A stretch of 32,307 nucleotides of DNA from an uncultured Selenomonadaceae bacterium (lineage in GTDB: Bacteria; Bacillota; Negativicutes; Selenomonadales; Selenomonadaceae): positions 1 through 32,307 of the forward strand of contig CAJOHG010000026.1 in the NCBI GenBank assembly GCA_905234395.1, in the 5' to 3' direction. Positions 1 to 7,614 of the stretch are shown piece after piece. The notes under the pieces were generated by a model that saw only the letters and a program-made list of their open reading frames with translations, did no database searches and had not been told where the DNA came from. Both the position numbers and the translations under genes were made by a program. Position 1 is the stretch's first letter. Every line of letters begins with the position of its first letter.

Positions 1-1
1 G

Positions 2-1024
2 GAAAAGGCAATCAACGCCGCCAACGACAGCAATACTGACGAAGACCGCGCAACAATTCAGAAGGAAATCGATCAGTTCATCGACCAGGTTGACGACAAC
101 GCCCTTACCCAATTCAACGGCAAATATCTCATTGACGGTTCCAAGAACAACGCTATCAACAGCACCAAAACCATCCTGCTCAACCAGAGCTTATCCACGG
201 CAACTGTAACAACTTCCAAATTGTCTGCACTTAGTGACCGCGTGGGCAACTCTCTCGAAATTCTCAGCACCGATAAATATCAAATTTCGTGGGTTGTCAA
301 TGGCAAGACCCAAAGTTCAAGCGGTGTAGTCAGCACCTTCACGTTGGCAAATCTCTTCGCTAAAGCCAGTGTAGACGGTTCCAACGGCTCGTCCGCAACC
401 ATGATGGGCTCGGATAAATTTGGTCAAAGAGTCTACACACCGGATGGAGAAAAAGGTGTCGCTCTTGTTTCCAGCACAGCGGGCACAACTCAACAGGTCG
501 CCGGTTTCACAATCAGTATTTTGGATCAAGCGGGCAACGTCAAAAAGGCGGCTAATGCGGCTCTCGACCAGTTCAAACAGTATCAGATGGCAGAGAACAA
601 GACTGAAGGCGGCAACAAAGCTCTCAACTTCCACATCGGCTCGGAAGCCAACGTCGCCATTAAAGTCGGTTTGCGTGACATGCGCGCTGAATCTCTCGGC
701 TTGAAAGGCAGTGCGGGCGACAGAATTCAAGTCACCACGAAAGATTTTGCCAACGCGTCTATCAACGTCATTGAAAACGCTTTGACTAAGGCTCTTGACC
801 AGCAGACCACTATCGGCGCAGTTGAGGCTCGTCTCGAATACACCAGCACCAACCTCACGACCTCCAGCGAGAACGTCCAGGCGGCAGAGTCCACGATTCG
901 CGATGCTGATATGGCTAAGGAAATGACCAACTACACGAAGGCAAACGTCCTTCTGCAGGCGGCTCAAGCCATGTTGGCTCAAGCCAATCAATCAAGCTCT
1001 GCAGTTCTCAGCTTGCTCCAGTAA
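2..1024 (+). CDS. fliC: Flagellin, 5' end cut by window
   Basis: The frame is open from the first bases of the window to TAA at 1022-1024, so the N-terminus lies upstream. The visible protein begins inside the conserved flagellin N-terminal D1 helix, with a TDEDRATIQKEIDQ segment followed by QFNGKYLIDGS. It ends with the conserved C-terminal helix: RLEYTSTNLTTSSENVQAAE, then the STIRDADMAKEM segment and a LLQ terminus. These ends pack together in the filament core. The central part (about residues 60-220) is the variable, surface-exposed region. Flagellin is exported by the flagellar type III system and polymerises into the filament. No other flagellar gene is visible, and no clear intrinsic terminator follows the stop. 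The family call is very secure; only the completeness is unknown. Confidence 0.96.
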   Translation, partial: EKAINAANDSNTDEDRATIQKEIDQFIDQVDDNALTQFNGKYLIDGSKNNAINSTKTILLNQSLSTATVTTSKLSALSDRVGNSLEILSTDKYQISWVVNGKTQSSSGVVSTFTLANLFAKASVDGSNGSSATMMGSDKFGQRVYTPDGEKGVALVSSTAGTTQQVAGFTISILDQAGNVKKAANAALDQFKQYQMAENKTEGGNKALNFHIGSEANVAIKVGLRDMRAESLGLKGSAGDRIQVTTKDFANASINVIENALTKALDQQTTIGAVEARLEYTSTNLTTSSENVQAAESTIRDADMAKEMTNYTKANVLLQAAQAMLAQANQSSSAVLSLLQ

Positions 1025-1089
1025 AATTTACGGCGTCAGCAATGGCGCATGTTGTTCGATACACAAGATCGTCGGAAGTCGACGCGGCT

Positions 1090-1098
1090 TGATATAAT
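1090..1098 (+). promoter_or_regulatory. Extended -10 promoter candidate for the DUF2232 gene
   Basis: TGATATAAT matches an extended -10 (TGn plus a perfect TATAAT). There is no convincing -35. It lies 29 bases before the chosen start at 1127 and overlaps the alternative ATG at 1097, which argues against the upstream starts at 1049 and 1097. Confidence 0.5.
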
Positions 1099-1126
1099 GA
1101 AAAAAATTTTTTTGCGAGGTCTTATG

Positions 1127-2083
1127 ATGAAAAGAAGTGTCACGCCGACAATCGAAGGCGGCTTGCTCGTGGCGATAACGGTAATTCTCGGACTCGTCTC
1201 CGTTTACGTCCCGATTCTCGGCATGTTTGTCGAATTTTTCTGCGCAGTGCCATTAACGGTGCTGACGGCTCGTCAAGGCGCGGGCAAAGGTTTCAGCGCA
1301 TTAATAGTCGCATTTATCCTGCTGATGATGTTAATCGGTCCAATCTTAGCATTGCGGTTGACGTTGAGCTATGGAGTATGCGGCATCGCGCTGGGTTGGT
1401 GTGTCCGCAAAAATTTCGGCGCAGTAAAAATTTTCTTCGCAACGCTTATCGTCGCGTCCGCCGCGCAAATCGTCTCGCTCGCACTGCTGTTGGTGATAAT
1501 GGACGTGAACTTTATCGAAACGCAAATCGAATTGGTGCGCGAATCATTTGCCGAATCGTTCGCAATGTATGAATCTATGGGCGTGGACAAAACACGAATC
1601 GCCGAGGCAAAAGGTCAAGTCGAACCCGCGTTACAGACGATTTCAATGTTGGTGCCTACGCTGATAATGTTGACTTCGCTCATCAACGCGGCGGCAGTTT
1701 GGTTTACGGCGAAATGGATCTTCCCGAAATTGCAACTGAAATTGCCGACGTTCCCCGCCTTCGCCGAGTGGAAGTTCCCGCCGATTTTCCTGTACATTGC
1801 GGCATTCGGAGCGATTGGAATTTATTGGGGATTTACTCGCGGCTGGACGCTCGTCTACGAAGTTTCAATGAACTTGACGCTGATTTCAATGCTAATCGGG
1901 CTTGTTCAAGGGTTGTCTCTGTTATCGTTCGTCTTTGACCGCCACAACGTCTCAAAATTTCTGCGTTGGCTCTGCTACGCGCTGATAATGTTAAACATGT
2001 TCTTCGCGCAACTGGTGGCGATAACGGGCTTGATTGATATGCTCTTCGACTACAGGAAACGACTTTTCAAGGATAATGGTTAA
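1127..2083 (+). CDS. DUF2232 (YybS-like) multi-pass membrane protein
   Basis: A strongly hydrophobic protein of about 318 residues with roughly eight membrane segments. It starts with a short basic end (MKRSVTPTIEGG), then a Gly/Val-rich first helix, and ends with a basic tail (YRKRLFKDNG). This layout fits the DUF2232/YybS family of Firmicutes integral membrane proteins, whose role is not established; some resemblance to ECF-type transporter S components has been suggested for the family. I chose ATG 1127 because GAGG at 1116-1119 lies 7 bases before it and an extended -10 lies between it and the more upstream starts. ATG 1124 is nearly as good. It is followed after 21 bases by the HAD phosphatase gene, so they are probably co-transcribed. 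The family call rests on hydropathy and overall look, without an alignment. Confidence 0.7.
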   Translation: MKRSVTPTIEGGLLVAITVILGLVSVYVPILGMFVEFFCAVPLTVLTARQGAGKGFSALIVAFILLMMLIGPILALRLTLSYGVCGIALGWCVRKNFGAVKIFFATLIVASAAQIVSLALLLVIMDVNFIETQIELVRESFAESFAMYESMGVDKTRIAEAKGQVEPALQTISMLVPTLIMLTSLINAAAVWFTAKWIFPKLQLKLPTFPAFAEWKFPPIFLYIAAFGAIGIYWGFTRGWTLVYEVSMNLTLISMLIGLVQGLSLLSFVFDRHNVSKFLRWLCYALIMLNMFFAQLVAITGLIDMLFDYRKRLFKDNG

Positions 2084-2104
2084 AGCTTTAAGGAGGTTTT
2101 CATC

Positions 2105-2914
2105 ATGATTAAAATTATTCTTTCTGACATTGACGGCACATTTCTTAAGGACGACAAAGCCGCAACGCCGCTCCATGCTCATGCAATCAAATCTGTCGTG
2201 GCAAAAGGTTTGAAATTTGTCTTTGTCTCCGCACGTATGCCCGAAGCCATCTACCCGATAACCGACGCAATCGGAATGGCGCACACGCCCGTTATCAGTT
2301 ATGGCGGCGGACTTGTTTTGACCGAGACGGAAGAAATTATTTTCGACAAAAAAATGCCCGCTGTCGACGCGAAAAATATTTTGGCGGAAATGAAACGTCG
2401 TTGGCAGGACATCACAATCAACTACTATACCGGGCGTCGTTGGTTTGTCGAGGCGATTGAGGAGCGCGTTCAACACGAAATGGACATCACCGGCGCGACT
2501 GCTGAAGTTGCAAATTTCGACGAACTGTTGAGCGAAAATATTTTCCCGAACAAAATCATGATTATCTGCGAGCCGTCGACTTGTCGCGACATGGAAGTTG
2601 AACTCGGCAAAAAATTTCCCGCGCTGAACGTCGTGCGCAGTGCACCGTATCTGTTGGAGATCATGGACAAAAGCATTTCAAAGGCGACGGGCATTGAAGT
2701 TATGCTAAAACATTACGGTTTCACGCTTGACGAGGCGATTGCTTTCGGCGACAACTACAACGATGTTGAAATGCTTGAACTCATTCCGCAAAGCGTTGCA
2801 ATGGCGAATGCTCCCGACGCCGTCAAAAAGCTCGCAAGTGCCGTCACCGACTCGAACGAAGACAGCGGAATTTATACTTACCTTGTCAAAGTCGGCGTCA
2901 TTGAGCCGGTTTAA
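2105..2914 (+). CDS. Cof-type HAD-IIB phosphatase
   Basis: A 269-residue cytosolic phosphatase of the haloacid dehalogenase superfamily, Cof/YidA-like subfamily. Motif I is DIDGT with D8 (nucleophile) and D10 near the N-terminus. Motif II is the VSAR segment after about residue 38. Motif III is the lysine in DKSISKATG, and motif IV is GDNYNDVEML near residue 216, which carries the Mg-binding acids. The inserted C2B cap domain lies between motifs II and III. Members dephosphorylate sugar phosphates, phosphorylated cofactors or similar small molecules, but the substrate cannot be read from sequence. A strong ribosome-binding site (AAGGAGG, 2090-2096) precedes ATG 2105. It sits between two membrane-protein genes in a forward run. 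Confidence 0.93.
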   Translation: MIKIILSDIDGTFLKDDKAATPLHAHAIKSVVAKGLKFVFVSARMPEAIYPITDAIGMAHTPVISYGGGLVLTETEEIIFDKKMPAVDAKNILAEMKRRWQDITINYYTGRRWFVEAIEERVQHEMDITGATAEVANFDELLSENIFPNKIMIICEPSTCRDMEVELGKKFPALNVVRSAPYLLEIMDKSISKATGIEVMLKHYGFTLDEAIAFGDNYNDVEMLELIPQSVAMANAPDAVKKLASAVTDSNEDSGIYTYLVKVGVIEPV

Positions 2915-2938
2915 TCTGTCAATTCGGAGGTGTTTGCC

Positions 2939-3037
2939 GTGAAGTTAATGCGTTGGGGAATTCGTGCGATAATCGCGGCGGCGGTCGCCAATTTGATTTT
3001 CGGGCTGTACATGCTGTTCAAAATGTTGACGGTTTAA
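2939..3037 (+). CDS. 32-aa single-pass membrane peptide
   Basis: A short reading frame starts with GTG at 2939, preceded by GGAGGTG (2926-2932) at good spacing, and ends with TAA at 3035-3037. The product begins MKLMRWGIRA and is almost wholly one hydrophobic helix (residues about 9-28) after a basic N-terminus, so it should insert in the inner membrane. It lies 24 bases after the HAD phosphatase stop and 19 before the next start, fitting tightly into the operon. I do not recognise a family. The strong ribosome-binding site, good spacing and coherent hydropathy argue that it is real; its function is unknown. Confidence 0.55.
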   Translation: MKLMRWGIRAIIAAAVANLIFGLYMLFKMLTV

Positions 3038-3056
3038 TCGCAAGGAGGAGATTGAA

Positions 3057-3380
3057 ATGACGGATCAAGATCAAATTAATGTGAACCTTCAGCGACAAAT
3101 TGACGCACAGAGCGCACGAATCGATAATGTTATGGCGAAGGTTGACCTGATGATTTTGGAAGCTCAACAACAGCGCGAAGACATTCGACGCTTGCAGGAC
3201 AGGCAGGACGCCGCTCAAGCCAAGCACGATGCCGAAATGAAGGAAATGAACGCTCGCTTCGATGCGAAGTTTGATAAAATCAGCGACCAGATTCATACGA
3301 TGACAATCATGTCAGTCGTAGGATTCGGAGCAATAGCGGCGGCGATTGGCGGCTTGATTATTACGGCATTGAAACCGTGA
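3057..3380 (+). CDS. Coiled-coil protein with C-terminal membrane anchor
   Basis: A 107-residue protein. Residues about 5-80 are highly charged and rich in Q, D, R, E and K with heptad-like spacing of hydrophobics (QIDAQSARIDNVMAKVDLMI), predicting a long coiled coil. Residues about 83-104 form one Gly/Ala/Ile-rich membrane helix (VVGFGAIAAAIGGLIITAL). It would be tail-anchored with the coil in the cytosol. AAGGAGGAG at 3042-3050 gives a strong ribosome-binding site. No named family is recognised. Its last 20 bases overlap the 3' end of the convergent RNA methyltransferase gene. Confidence 0.75.
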   Translation: MTDQDQINVNLQRQIDAQSARIDNVMAKVDLMILEAQQQREDIRRLQDRQDAAQAKHDAEMKEMNARFDAKFDKISDQIHTMTIMSVVGFGAIAAAIGGLIITALKP

Positions 3381-4119
3381 CTTGTCTAATCGCTTCCGAC
3401 AAAATTATCGCGGCAGAAGTTGCGACGTTCAAACTCTCGGCGTGCCCGCTCATTGGTATGAAAATTTTTTGGGCAACGTCGAGAATTTTTTTTGAAACTC
3501 CGGCTGCTTCTGAACCGAAAACTATCGCGACTTGATTTTTGCTGAAGTCGTGGCGCGAATAAATTTCCGCTGAACTGTCCAATGCCGCCGCCAAAATTTC
3601 TCGCGAAGTCATTGCCGATAAAAATTCGTCGCAAGTCGTCACGGCAAGCGGCAAATAAAAAATCGCGCCCATTGACGAGCGAACGACCTTTGGATTAAAA
3701 ATTTCCGCCGAGCCGTCCAACATCATCACGCCGCAACTAAACGCCTCTGCCGTCCGTAAAATCGTTCCGACGTTGCCGGGATCTTGCACGCCGTCAAGTA
3801 CGACGATTATTTTTTTTTGCGCAACTTCCTCAAGCGTCGACAACTTTTGTCGCACGACGAGCAAAATTCCTTGCGGAGTCTGCGTGTCGGAAATTTTTTC
3901 CATTGTCGACGGCGGAACTTCCTGCAAAATTTTCAGCCGTTCAATCAGAGCTTTTGACCGTTCATCAGCGACAAATTCCCGCGTGAAAAATCCGAACTCG
4001 ACTTGATCGGGCGGGACTTCCTCGCAGAGCCGCAAACCTTCCGCGACAAAAAGTTTCGTCTCGTTGCGGAATTTTTTTTGTGCCAACTTGCGCACGAGTT
4101 TTAATTGAGCGTTTGACAT
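3361..4119 (-). CDS. SpoU/TrmH-family RNA 2'-O-methyltransferase
   Basis: A 252-residue SPOUT-class enzyme that transfers a methyl group from S-adenosylmethionine to a ribose 2'-OH of rRNA or tRNA. The N-terminal part (KLAQKKFRNETKLFVAEG) is the L30e-like RNA-recognition domain of RlmB/YsgA-type proteins. The catalytic part has motif 1 (GVQDPGNVGTILRTAEAF, with the conserved N and R), motif 2 (IVFGSEAAGVS) and motif 3 (IPMSGHAESLNVATSAAI), which form the knotted SAM-binding site. The exact RNA target cannot be assigned. ATCCTCC on the plus strand at 4125-4131 gives a GGAGG ribosome-binding site for ATG 4119. It is convergent with, and overlaps by 20 bases, the coiled-coil gene, and divergent from the HMA-cadA pair. 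Confidence 0.93.
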   Translation of the reverse strand: MSNAQLKLVRKLAQKKFRNETKLFVAEGLRLCEEVPPDQVEFGFFTREFVADERSKALIERLKILQEVPPSTMEKISDTQTPQGILLVVRQKLSTLEEVAQKKIIVVLDGVQDPGNVGTILRTAEAFSCGVMMLDGSAEIFNPKVVRSSMGAIFYLPLAVTTCDEFLSAMTSREILAAALDSSAEIYSRHDFSKNQVAIVFGSEAAGVSKKILDVAQKIFIPMSGHAESLNVATSAAIILSEAIRQVTVSMP

Positions 4120-4141
4120 TGTAAATCCTCCGTGTTATATA
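4113..4141 (+). promoter_or_regulatory. Sigma-A-type promoter for the HMA-cadA pair
   Basis: TTGACA at 4113-4118 and TATATA at 4136-4141 are separated by exactly 17 bases, with the HMA start 32 bases further on. The -35 overlaps the start codon of the divergent methyltransferase gene. No obvious long palindrome for a metal-responsive repressor is seen. Confidence 0.7.
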
Positions 4142-4172
4142 GTTGATAAAAATTTTCATGGGAGTGATTGAC

Positions 4173-4391
4173 GTGAAAAAAACTTATAAAATCGACGTGG
4201 ACTGTGCAAATTGCGCGAACCTTATGGAGCTTGAAGCGAAGAAGACTTCCGGCGTTAAAGATGCTGTCGTGAATTTTATGACGCTTAAAATAAAAGTCGA
4301 GTTTGTTGACGGCGTCGACGTGAAAGAAGTCATGGAACGTGTCCGCGAAAATTGCAAGCGCGTCGAGAAGGATTGTGAAATCTTTTTATGA
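4173..4391 (+). CDS. Stand-alone heavy-metal-associated (HMA) domain protein
   Basis: A 72-residue protein that is a single HMA ferredoxin-like fold. It has a metal-binding CxxC (DCANCA, about residues 11-14), then the AKKTSGVKDAVVNF helix and strand, and ends with VEKDCEIFL. Starting at GTG 4173 gives a normal HMA start (MKKTYKIDVDC), with GGAG at 4161-4164 upstream; an in-frame TTG further upstream is less likely. Such domains deliver or sense soft metal ions, and they are usually the N-terminus of the metal ATPase itself. Here the domain is a separate gene whose TGA overlaps the ATG of the ATPase (ATGA, 4388-4391), so translation is probably coupled. It probably acts as the ATPase's metallochaperone. 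Confidence 0.85.
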   Translation: MKKTYKIDVDCANCANLMELEAKKTSGVKDAVVNFMTLKIKVEFVDGVDVKEVMERVRENCKRVEKDCEIFL

Positions 4392-6250
4392 ACGTCAAGC
4401 AGAAAAAAAATCTTGCACGAATCATAATCGCGGCGGCGTTGCTAATCGCGCTGAACTTCGTCGAAATTCACGGCGTCGAAAAACTTTTGCTCTACGCGGT
4501 GCCGTATCTGATAATCAGTTACGACATTTTGTTAAAGGCGATTCACGGATTGAAAAATCTGCGCGGGCTTGACGAAAATTTATTGATGACAATCGCGTCG
4601 CTCGGAGCATTCGCGCTGGCAATTTACGAGGGCGGAGACTGCAACGAGGCTGTTGCCGTCATGCTATTCTATCAAGTCGGCGAGCTGTTTGAAAGTGTCG
4701 CGGTCGGACGCAGTCGCAAAAATATTTCGGAGCTCATGGACATTCGTCCCGATTATGCCAACATTGAGACCGCTAACGGACTTGAGCAGGTTGATCCCGA
4801 TGAAGTCGAAGTCGGCACGATAATTGTCGTTCAGCCCGGCGAAAAAATTCCGATTGACGGCGTGATTGTCGCGGGAACGTCCACATTGAACACAATCGCT
4901 TTGACCGGCGAGAGTTTGCCGCGCGATGTTTCAATCGATTCTGAAGTCGTGAGCGGTTGCATAAATTTAAACGGCGTCTTGAAAATTCGCACGACAAAAG
5001 AATTCGGTGAGTCCACCGCGTCGAAAATCCTTGAGCTCGTCGAAGATGCAAGTTCGCGCAAATCGAAGTCCGAAGATTTTATCGCGAAGTTCGCCCGAAT
5101 TTATACGCCAATCGTCGTCAGCTGCGCGGCAATGTTGGCAATAGTTCCGCCGATAATTTTTGGTGACTGGTCGACGTGGATTTATCGCGCGCTGATTTTT
5201 CTCGTTATAAGCTGTCCGTGTGCGCTCGTGATTAGCATTCCGTTGAGTTTCTTCGCGGGCATCGGCGGAGCAAGTCGCGAAGGAATTTTAATCAAGGGCT
5301 CAAATTTTTTGGAGACGCTCTCGAAAGTCACGACGGTTGTCATGGACAAGACCGGCACTTTGACGCGCGGAGTCTTTGAAGTCGTTGCGATTCACAGCAA
5401 AAATCTAAACTTCAGCGAGACGGAACTTTTGCACCTTGCCGCGCACGTCGAAAGATATTCCACGCACCCGATAGCCAATTCCTTGCGCAAAGCTTATCCG
5501 AATGAACGCGACGATTGCACGATTGAAAACGTTGAGGAAATTTCCGGGCGCGGCATTCGTGCGACTGTCAACGGTCAAATCGTCACTGTCGGCAACGAAA
5601 AATTTATGGACGAGGTCGGCGCGAAATGGATTGCCTGTCGAAAAATCGGCACGGTGATTCACATTGCGGTTGACGGCGAATACGCGGGGCACGTCGTCAT
5701 TTCCGACGCGATTAAGCCGCACGCCAAGCAGTCCGTTGACGAAATGCAAATTGCCGGCGTCGAAAAAATTTTCATGTTGACGGGTGACAGCGAGAAAATT
5801 GCCGCGAAGGTCGCGACTGAACTCGGCATAAAAAATTATCGCAGTGAACTTTTGCCCGCCGATAAGGTCACGGAATTTGAAAAGATTTTGTCCGCGCAGG
5901 TGACGGGTAAGGTTGCATTTGTCGGCGACGGCATTAACGACGCACCTGTTTTGTCCCGCGCAGATGTCGGCATTGCAATGGGAGCTTTGGGCTCGGACGC
6001 GGCGATTGAGGCGGCTGATGTTGTACTTATGGACGACGACCCGTTGAAAATTTCGCGTGCGATAAAAATTTCTCGAAAGTGTCTTTCAATCGTCAAGCAA
6101 AATATTTTCTTCGCAATCGGCGTGAAAGTGCTGTGTCTGCTGCTCGGCGCAATCGGACTTGCGAACATGTGGATGGCAATTTTCGCTGATGTCGGCGTGA
6201 TGATTTTGGCGGTGCTCAACGCGATTAGATGTCTCGTCGCTCCGAAGTGA
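4388..6250 (+). CDS. cadA: P-type heavy-metal (Zn/Cd/Pb) efflux ATPase
   Basis: A 620-residue P1B ATPase of the inner membrane. It has paired N-terminal membrane segments, an actuator domain with TGES (T173-S176), a membrane metal site CPC (C276-C278), the phosphorylation motif D320-KTGT, the nucleotide-domain HP pair (STHPIA), the hinge GDGINDAP and two final membrane helices. The CPC motif without extra His or Met signatures, and the overall look, favour export of Zn(II), Cd(II) or Pb(II) over copper. It lacks an N-terminal HMA domain, which is supplied by the overlapping upstream gene. Oddly, the last 61 codons and the stop are repeated directly afterwards (6251-6436). The stop at 6248-6250 makes this copy complete. 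Metal specificity is inferred. Confidence 0.93.
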   Translation: MNVKQKKNLARIIIAAALLIALNFVEIHGVEKLLLYAVPYLIISYDILLKAIHGLKNLRGLDENLLMTIASLGAFALAIYEGGDCNEAVAVMLFYQVGELFESVAVGRSRKNISELMDIRPDYANIETANGLEQVDPDEVEVGTIIVVQPGEKIPIDGVIVAGTSTLNTIALTGESLPRDVSIDSEVVSGCINLNGVLKIRTTKEFGESTASKILELVEDASSRKSKSEDFIAKFARIYTPIVVSCAAMLAIVPPIIFGDWSTWIYRALIFLVISCPCALVISIPLSFFAGIGGASREGILIKGSNFLETLSKVTTVVMDKTGTLTRGVFEVVAIHSKNLNFSETELLHLAAHVERYSTHPIANSLRKAYPNERDDCTIENVEEISGRGIRATVNGQIVTVGNEKFMDEVGAKWIACRKIGTVIHIAVDGEYAGHVVISDAIKPHAKQSVDEMQIAGVEKIFMLTGDSEKIAAKVATELGIKNYRSELLPADKVTEFEKILSAQVTGKVAFVGDGINDAPVLSRADVGIAMGALGSDAAIEAADVVLMDDDPLKISRAIKISRKCLSIVKQNIFFAIGVKVLCLLLGAIGLANMWMAIFADVGVMILAVLNAIRCLVAPK

Positions 6251-6436
6251 AAAATTTCGCGGAAGTGTCTTTCAATCGTCAAGCAAAATATTTTCTTTGC
6301 AATCGGCGTGAAAGTGCTGTGTCTGCTACTCGGCGCAATCGGACTTGCGAACATGTGGATGGCAATTTTCGCAGATGTCGGCGTGATGATTTTGGCGATA
6401 CTCAACGCGATCAGGTGTCTCGTCGCTCCGAAGTGA
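6065..6436 (+). repeat. Two tandem 186-bp copies of the cadA 3' end
   Basis: Copy 1 is 6065-6250 (end of the intact ATPase) and copy 2 is 6251-6436. By eye there are nine base differences with no indel. Seven give synonymous third-position changes and two fall in one codon (GTG to ATA, Val to Ile). Copy 2 begins immediately after the stop of copy 1, stays in frame and ends in the same TGA. Confidence 0.95.
6251..6436 (+). pseudogene. Orphan duplicated C-terminal fragment of the metal ATPase
   Basis: This fragment encodes only the last two membrane helices of the ATPase (from KISRKCLSIV to the CLVAPK end) and has no start codon or ribosome-binding site of its own. It is in frame with cadA, separated only by the TGA at 6248-6250, so it could be translated only by stop readthrough. 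It is probably inert. Its synonymous differences from copy 1 suggest that it diverged as part of a working gene before landing here. Confidence 0.85.
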
Positions 6437-6460
6437 AAAAATTTTTGACAGGTGAGAAAA

Positions 6461-7522
6461 ATGTTTGAACGTAAGCAAACACGACAAATCAGCGTCGGCA
6501 AAATAAAAATCGGCGGCGGCGCACCGATAAGCATTCAATCAATGACTAATACAAAAACTCATGACATAACCGCGACGGTCGAACAGATTCAGCGATTGTC
6601 GGAGGCGGGCTGCGATATTGTCAGAGTTGCCGTGCCCGATATGGTTGCCGCGAAAAATTTGGGCGCGATTATTTCTGCAGTCGACGTGCCGATTGTCGCG
6701 GATATTCACTTTGATTACAAACTCGCGCTTGAATCGATTGCTCAAGGCGTGGCGGCATTGCGATTGAATCCCGGAAATATCGGCGGTGCGGCTCATGTTC
6801 GCGAAGTCGTCAAATCTGCGCGGGCGGCGAAAATTCCGATAAGAATCGGCGTGAATGCAGGCTCGTTAAGTCGCAAGTTGTTGGCAAAATACGGCGGCGC
6901 AACTGCGGAAGCGTTGGTTGAATCGGCATTGGAGCACGTGGCGATTTTGGAGGCGGAAGAATTTTTCGACATAAAAATTTCGCTTAAAGCTCATGACGTT
7001 CCGTTGACATTGGCGGCTTACCGATTGATGAGCGCGAAAAAAAATTACCCGCTGCACGTCGGCATAACGGAGGCGGGCACGATTAACACGGGCGTCATAA
7101 AATCTGCGGTCGGTATCGGCGCACTTTTGGCTGAAGGTATCGGCGACACGATTCGCGTTTCGTTGACGGGCGATCCCGTTGTTGAAGTCGAAGTTGCCAA
7201 AGAAATTCTCAAGTCGTTGGGATTGCGTGACGGCGGTGTCACGTTGATTGCTTGTCCTACTTGCGGGCGCACGAGAATTGATTTGCCCAAAATTGCCGCG
7301 CAGGTCGAAGAAAAAATTTCCGGCATCGAAAAAAGTTTGACGGTTGCGGTTATGGGTTGCGTCGTCAACGGACCGGGCGAGGCTCGCACTGCCGACGTTG
7401 GAATTGCCGGCGCGGACGGCGAAGGAATTATCTTCCGCAAAGGCGTCATTGTCCGCAAGGTGCCCGAATCTGAACTTGTCGCCGAACTTTTCAAGGAGAT
7501 CGATAAAATTTTAGCCGAGTAA
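6461..7522 (+). CDS. ispG: 4-hydroxy-3-methylbut-2-enyl diphosphate synthase (IspG/GcpE)
   Basis: A 353-residue iron-sulfur enzyme of the non-mevalonate (DXP) isoprenoid pathway. It reductively opens methylerythritol cyclodiphosphate to HMBPP, with electrons from flavodoxin or ferredoxin. The N-terminal TIM barrel begins with SMTNTKTHDITATVEQI, and the C-terminal domain carries the 4Fe-4S ligands: CPTC (C265, C268), C300 in GCVVNGPGE, and E307. These match the known three-Cys-one-Glu set. ATG 6461 (MFERKQTRQI) is preceded by AGGTGAG; an in-frame GTG at 6452 lies inside that ribosome-binding site and is less likely. The gene starts 24 bases after the duplicated cadA tail. Confidence 0.97.
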   Translation: MFERKQTRQISVGKIKIGGGAPISIQSMTNTKTHDITATVEQIQRLSEAGCDIVRVAVPDMVAAKNLGAIISAVDVPIVADIHFDYKLALESIAQGVAALRLNPGNIGGAAHVREVVKSARAAKIPIRIGVNAGSLSRKLLAKYGGATAEALVESALEHVAILEAEEFFDIKISLKAHDVPLTLAAYRLMSAKKNYPLHVGITEAGTINTGVIKSAVGIGALLAEGIGDTIRVSLTGDPVVEVEVAKEILKSLGLRDGGVTLIACPTCGRTRIDLPKIAAQVEEKISGIEKSLTVAVMGCVVNGPGEARTADVGIAGADGEGIIFRKGVIVRKVPESELVAELFKEIDKILAE

Positions 7523-7542
7523 AAAATTTTCCATAACAAATC

Positions 7543-7569
7543 TTGACAGCATATATATATATATATAAT
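7543..7569 (+). promoter_or_regulatory. Promoter with AT-repeat spacer upstream of the precursor peptide
   Basis: A perfect -35 (TTGACA, 7543-7548) and a perfect -10 (TATAAT, 7564-7569) are separated by 15 bases. Apart from the first two bases (GC), the spacer is an AT dinucleotide run that continues into the -10 (7551-7567). Adding one AT unit would restore the optimal 17-base spacing. Confidence 0.8.
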
Positions 7570-7614
7570 GGCTCCCGTAATGTTGATTGTGATTTTTGGA
7601 AGGGAGCAAGCATT

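Noticed and set aside
317..991. Long reverse-strand open frame within the flagellin gene.
   Set aside because: It is a shadow of the flagellin coding strand: no ribosome-binding site, and composition that mirrors the sense codons.
1025..1089. Terminator after flagellin.
   Set aside because: Only very short inverted repeats without a T-run were found.
7571..7607. GCTCCC (7571-7576) and GGGAGC (7602-7607) form an inverted repeat that could hide the precursor ribosome-binding site in RNA.
   Set aside because: With the -10 ending at 7569, transcription should start near 7576, so the first arm would mostly not be in the RNA. A longer transcript from ispG could contain it, but this cannot be decided here.
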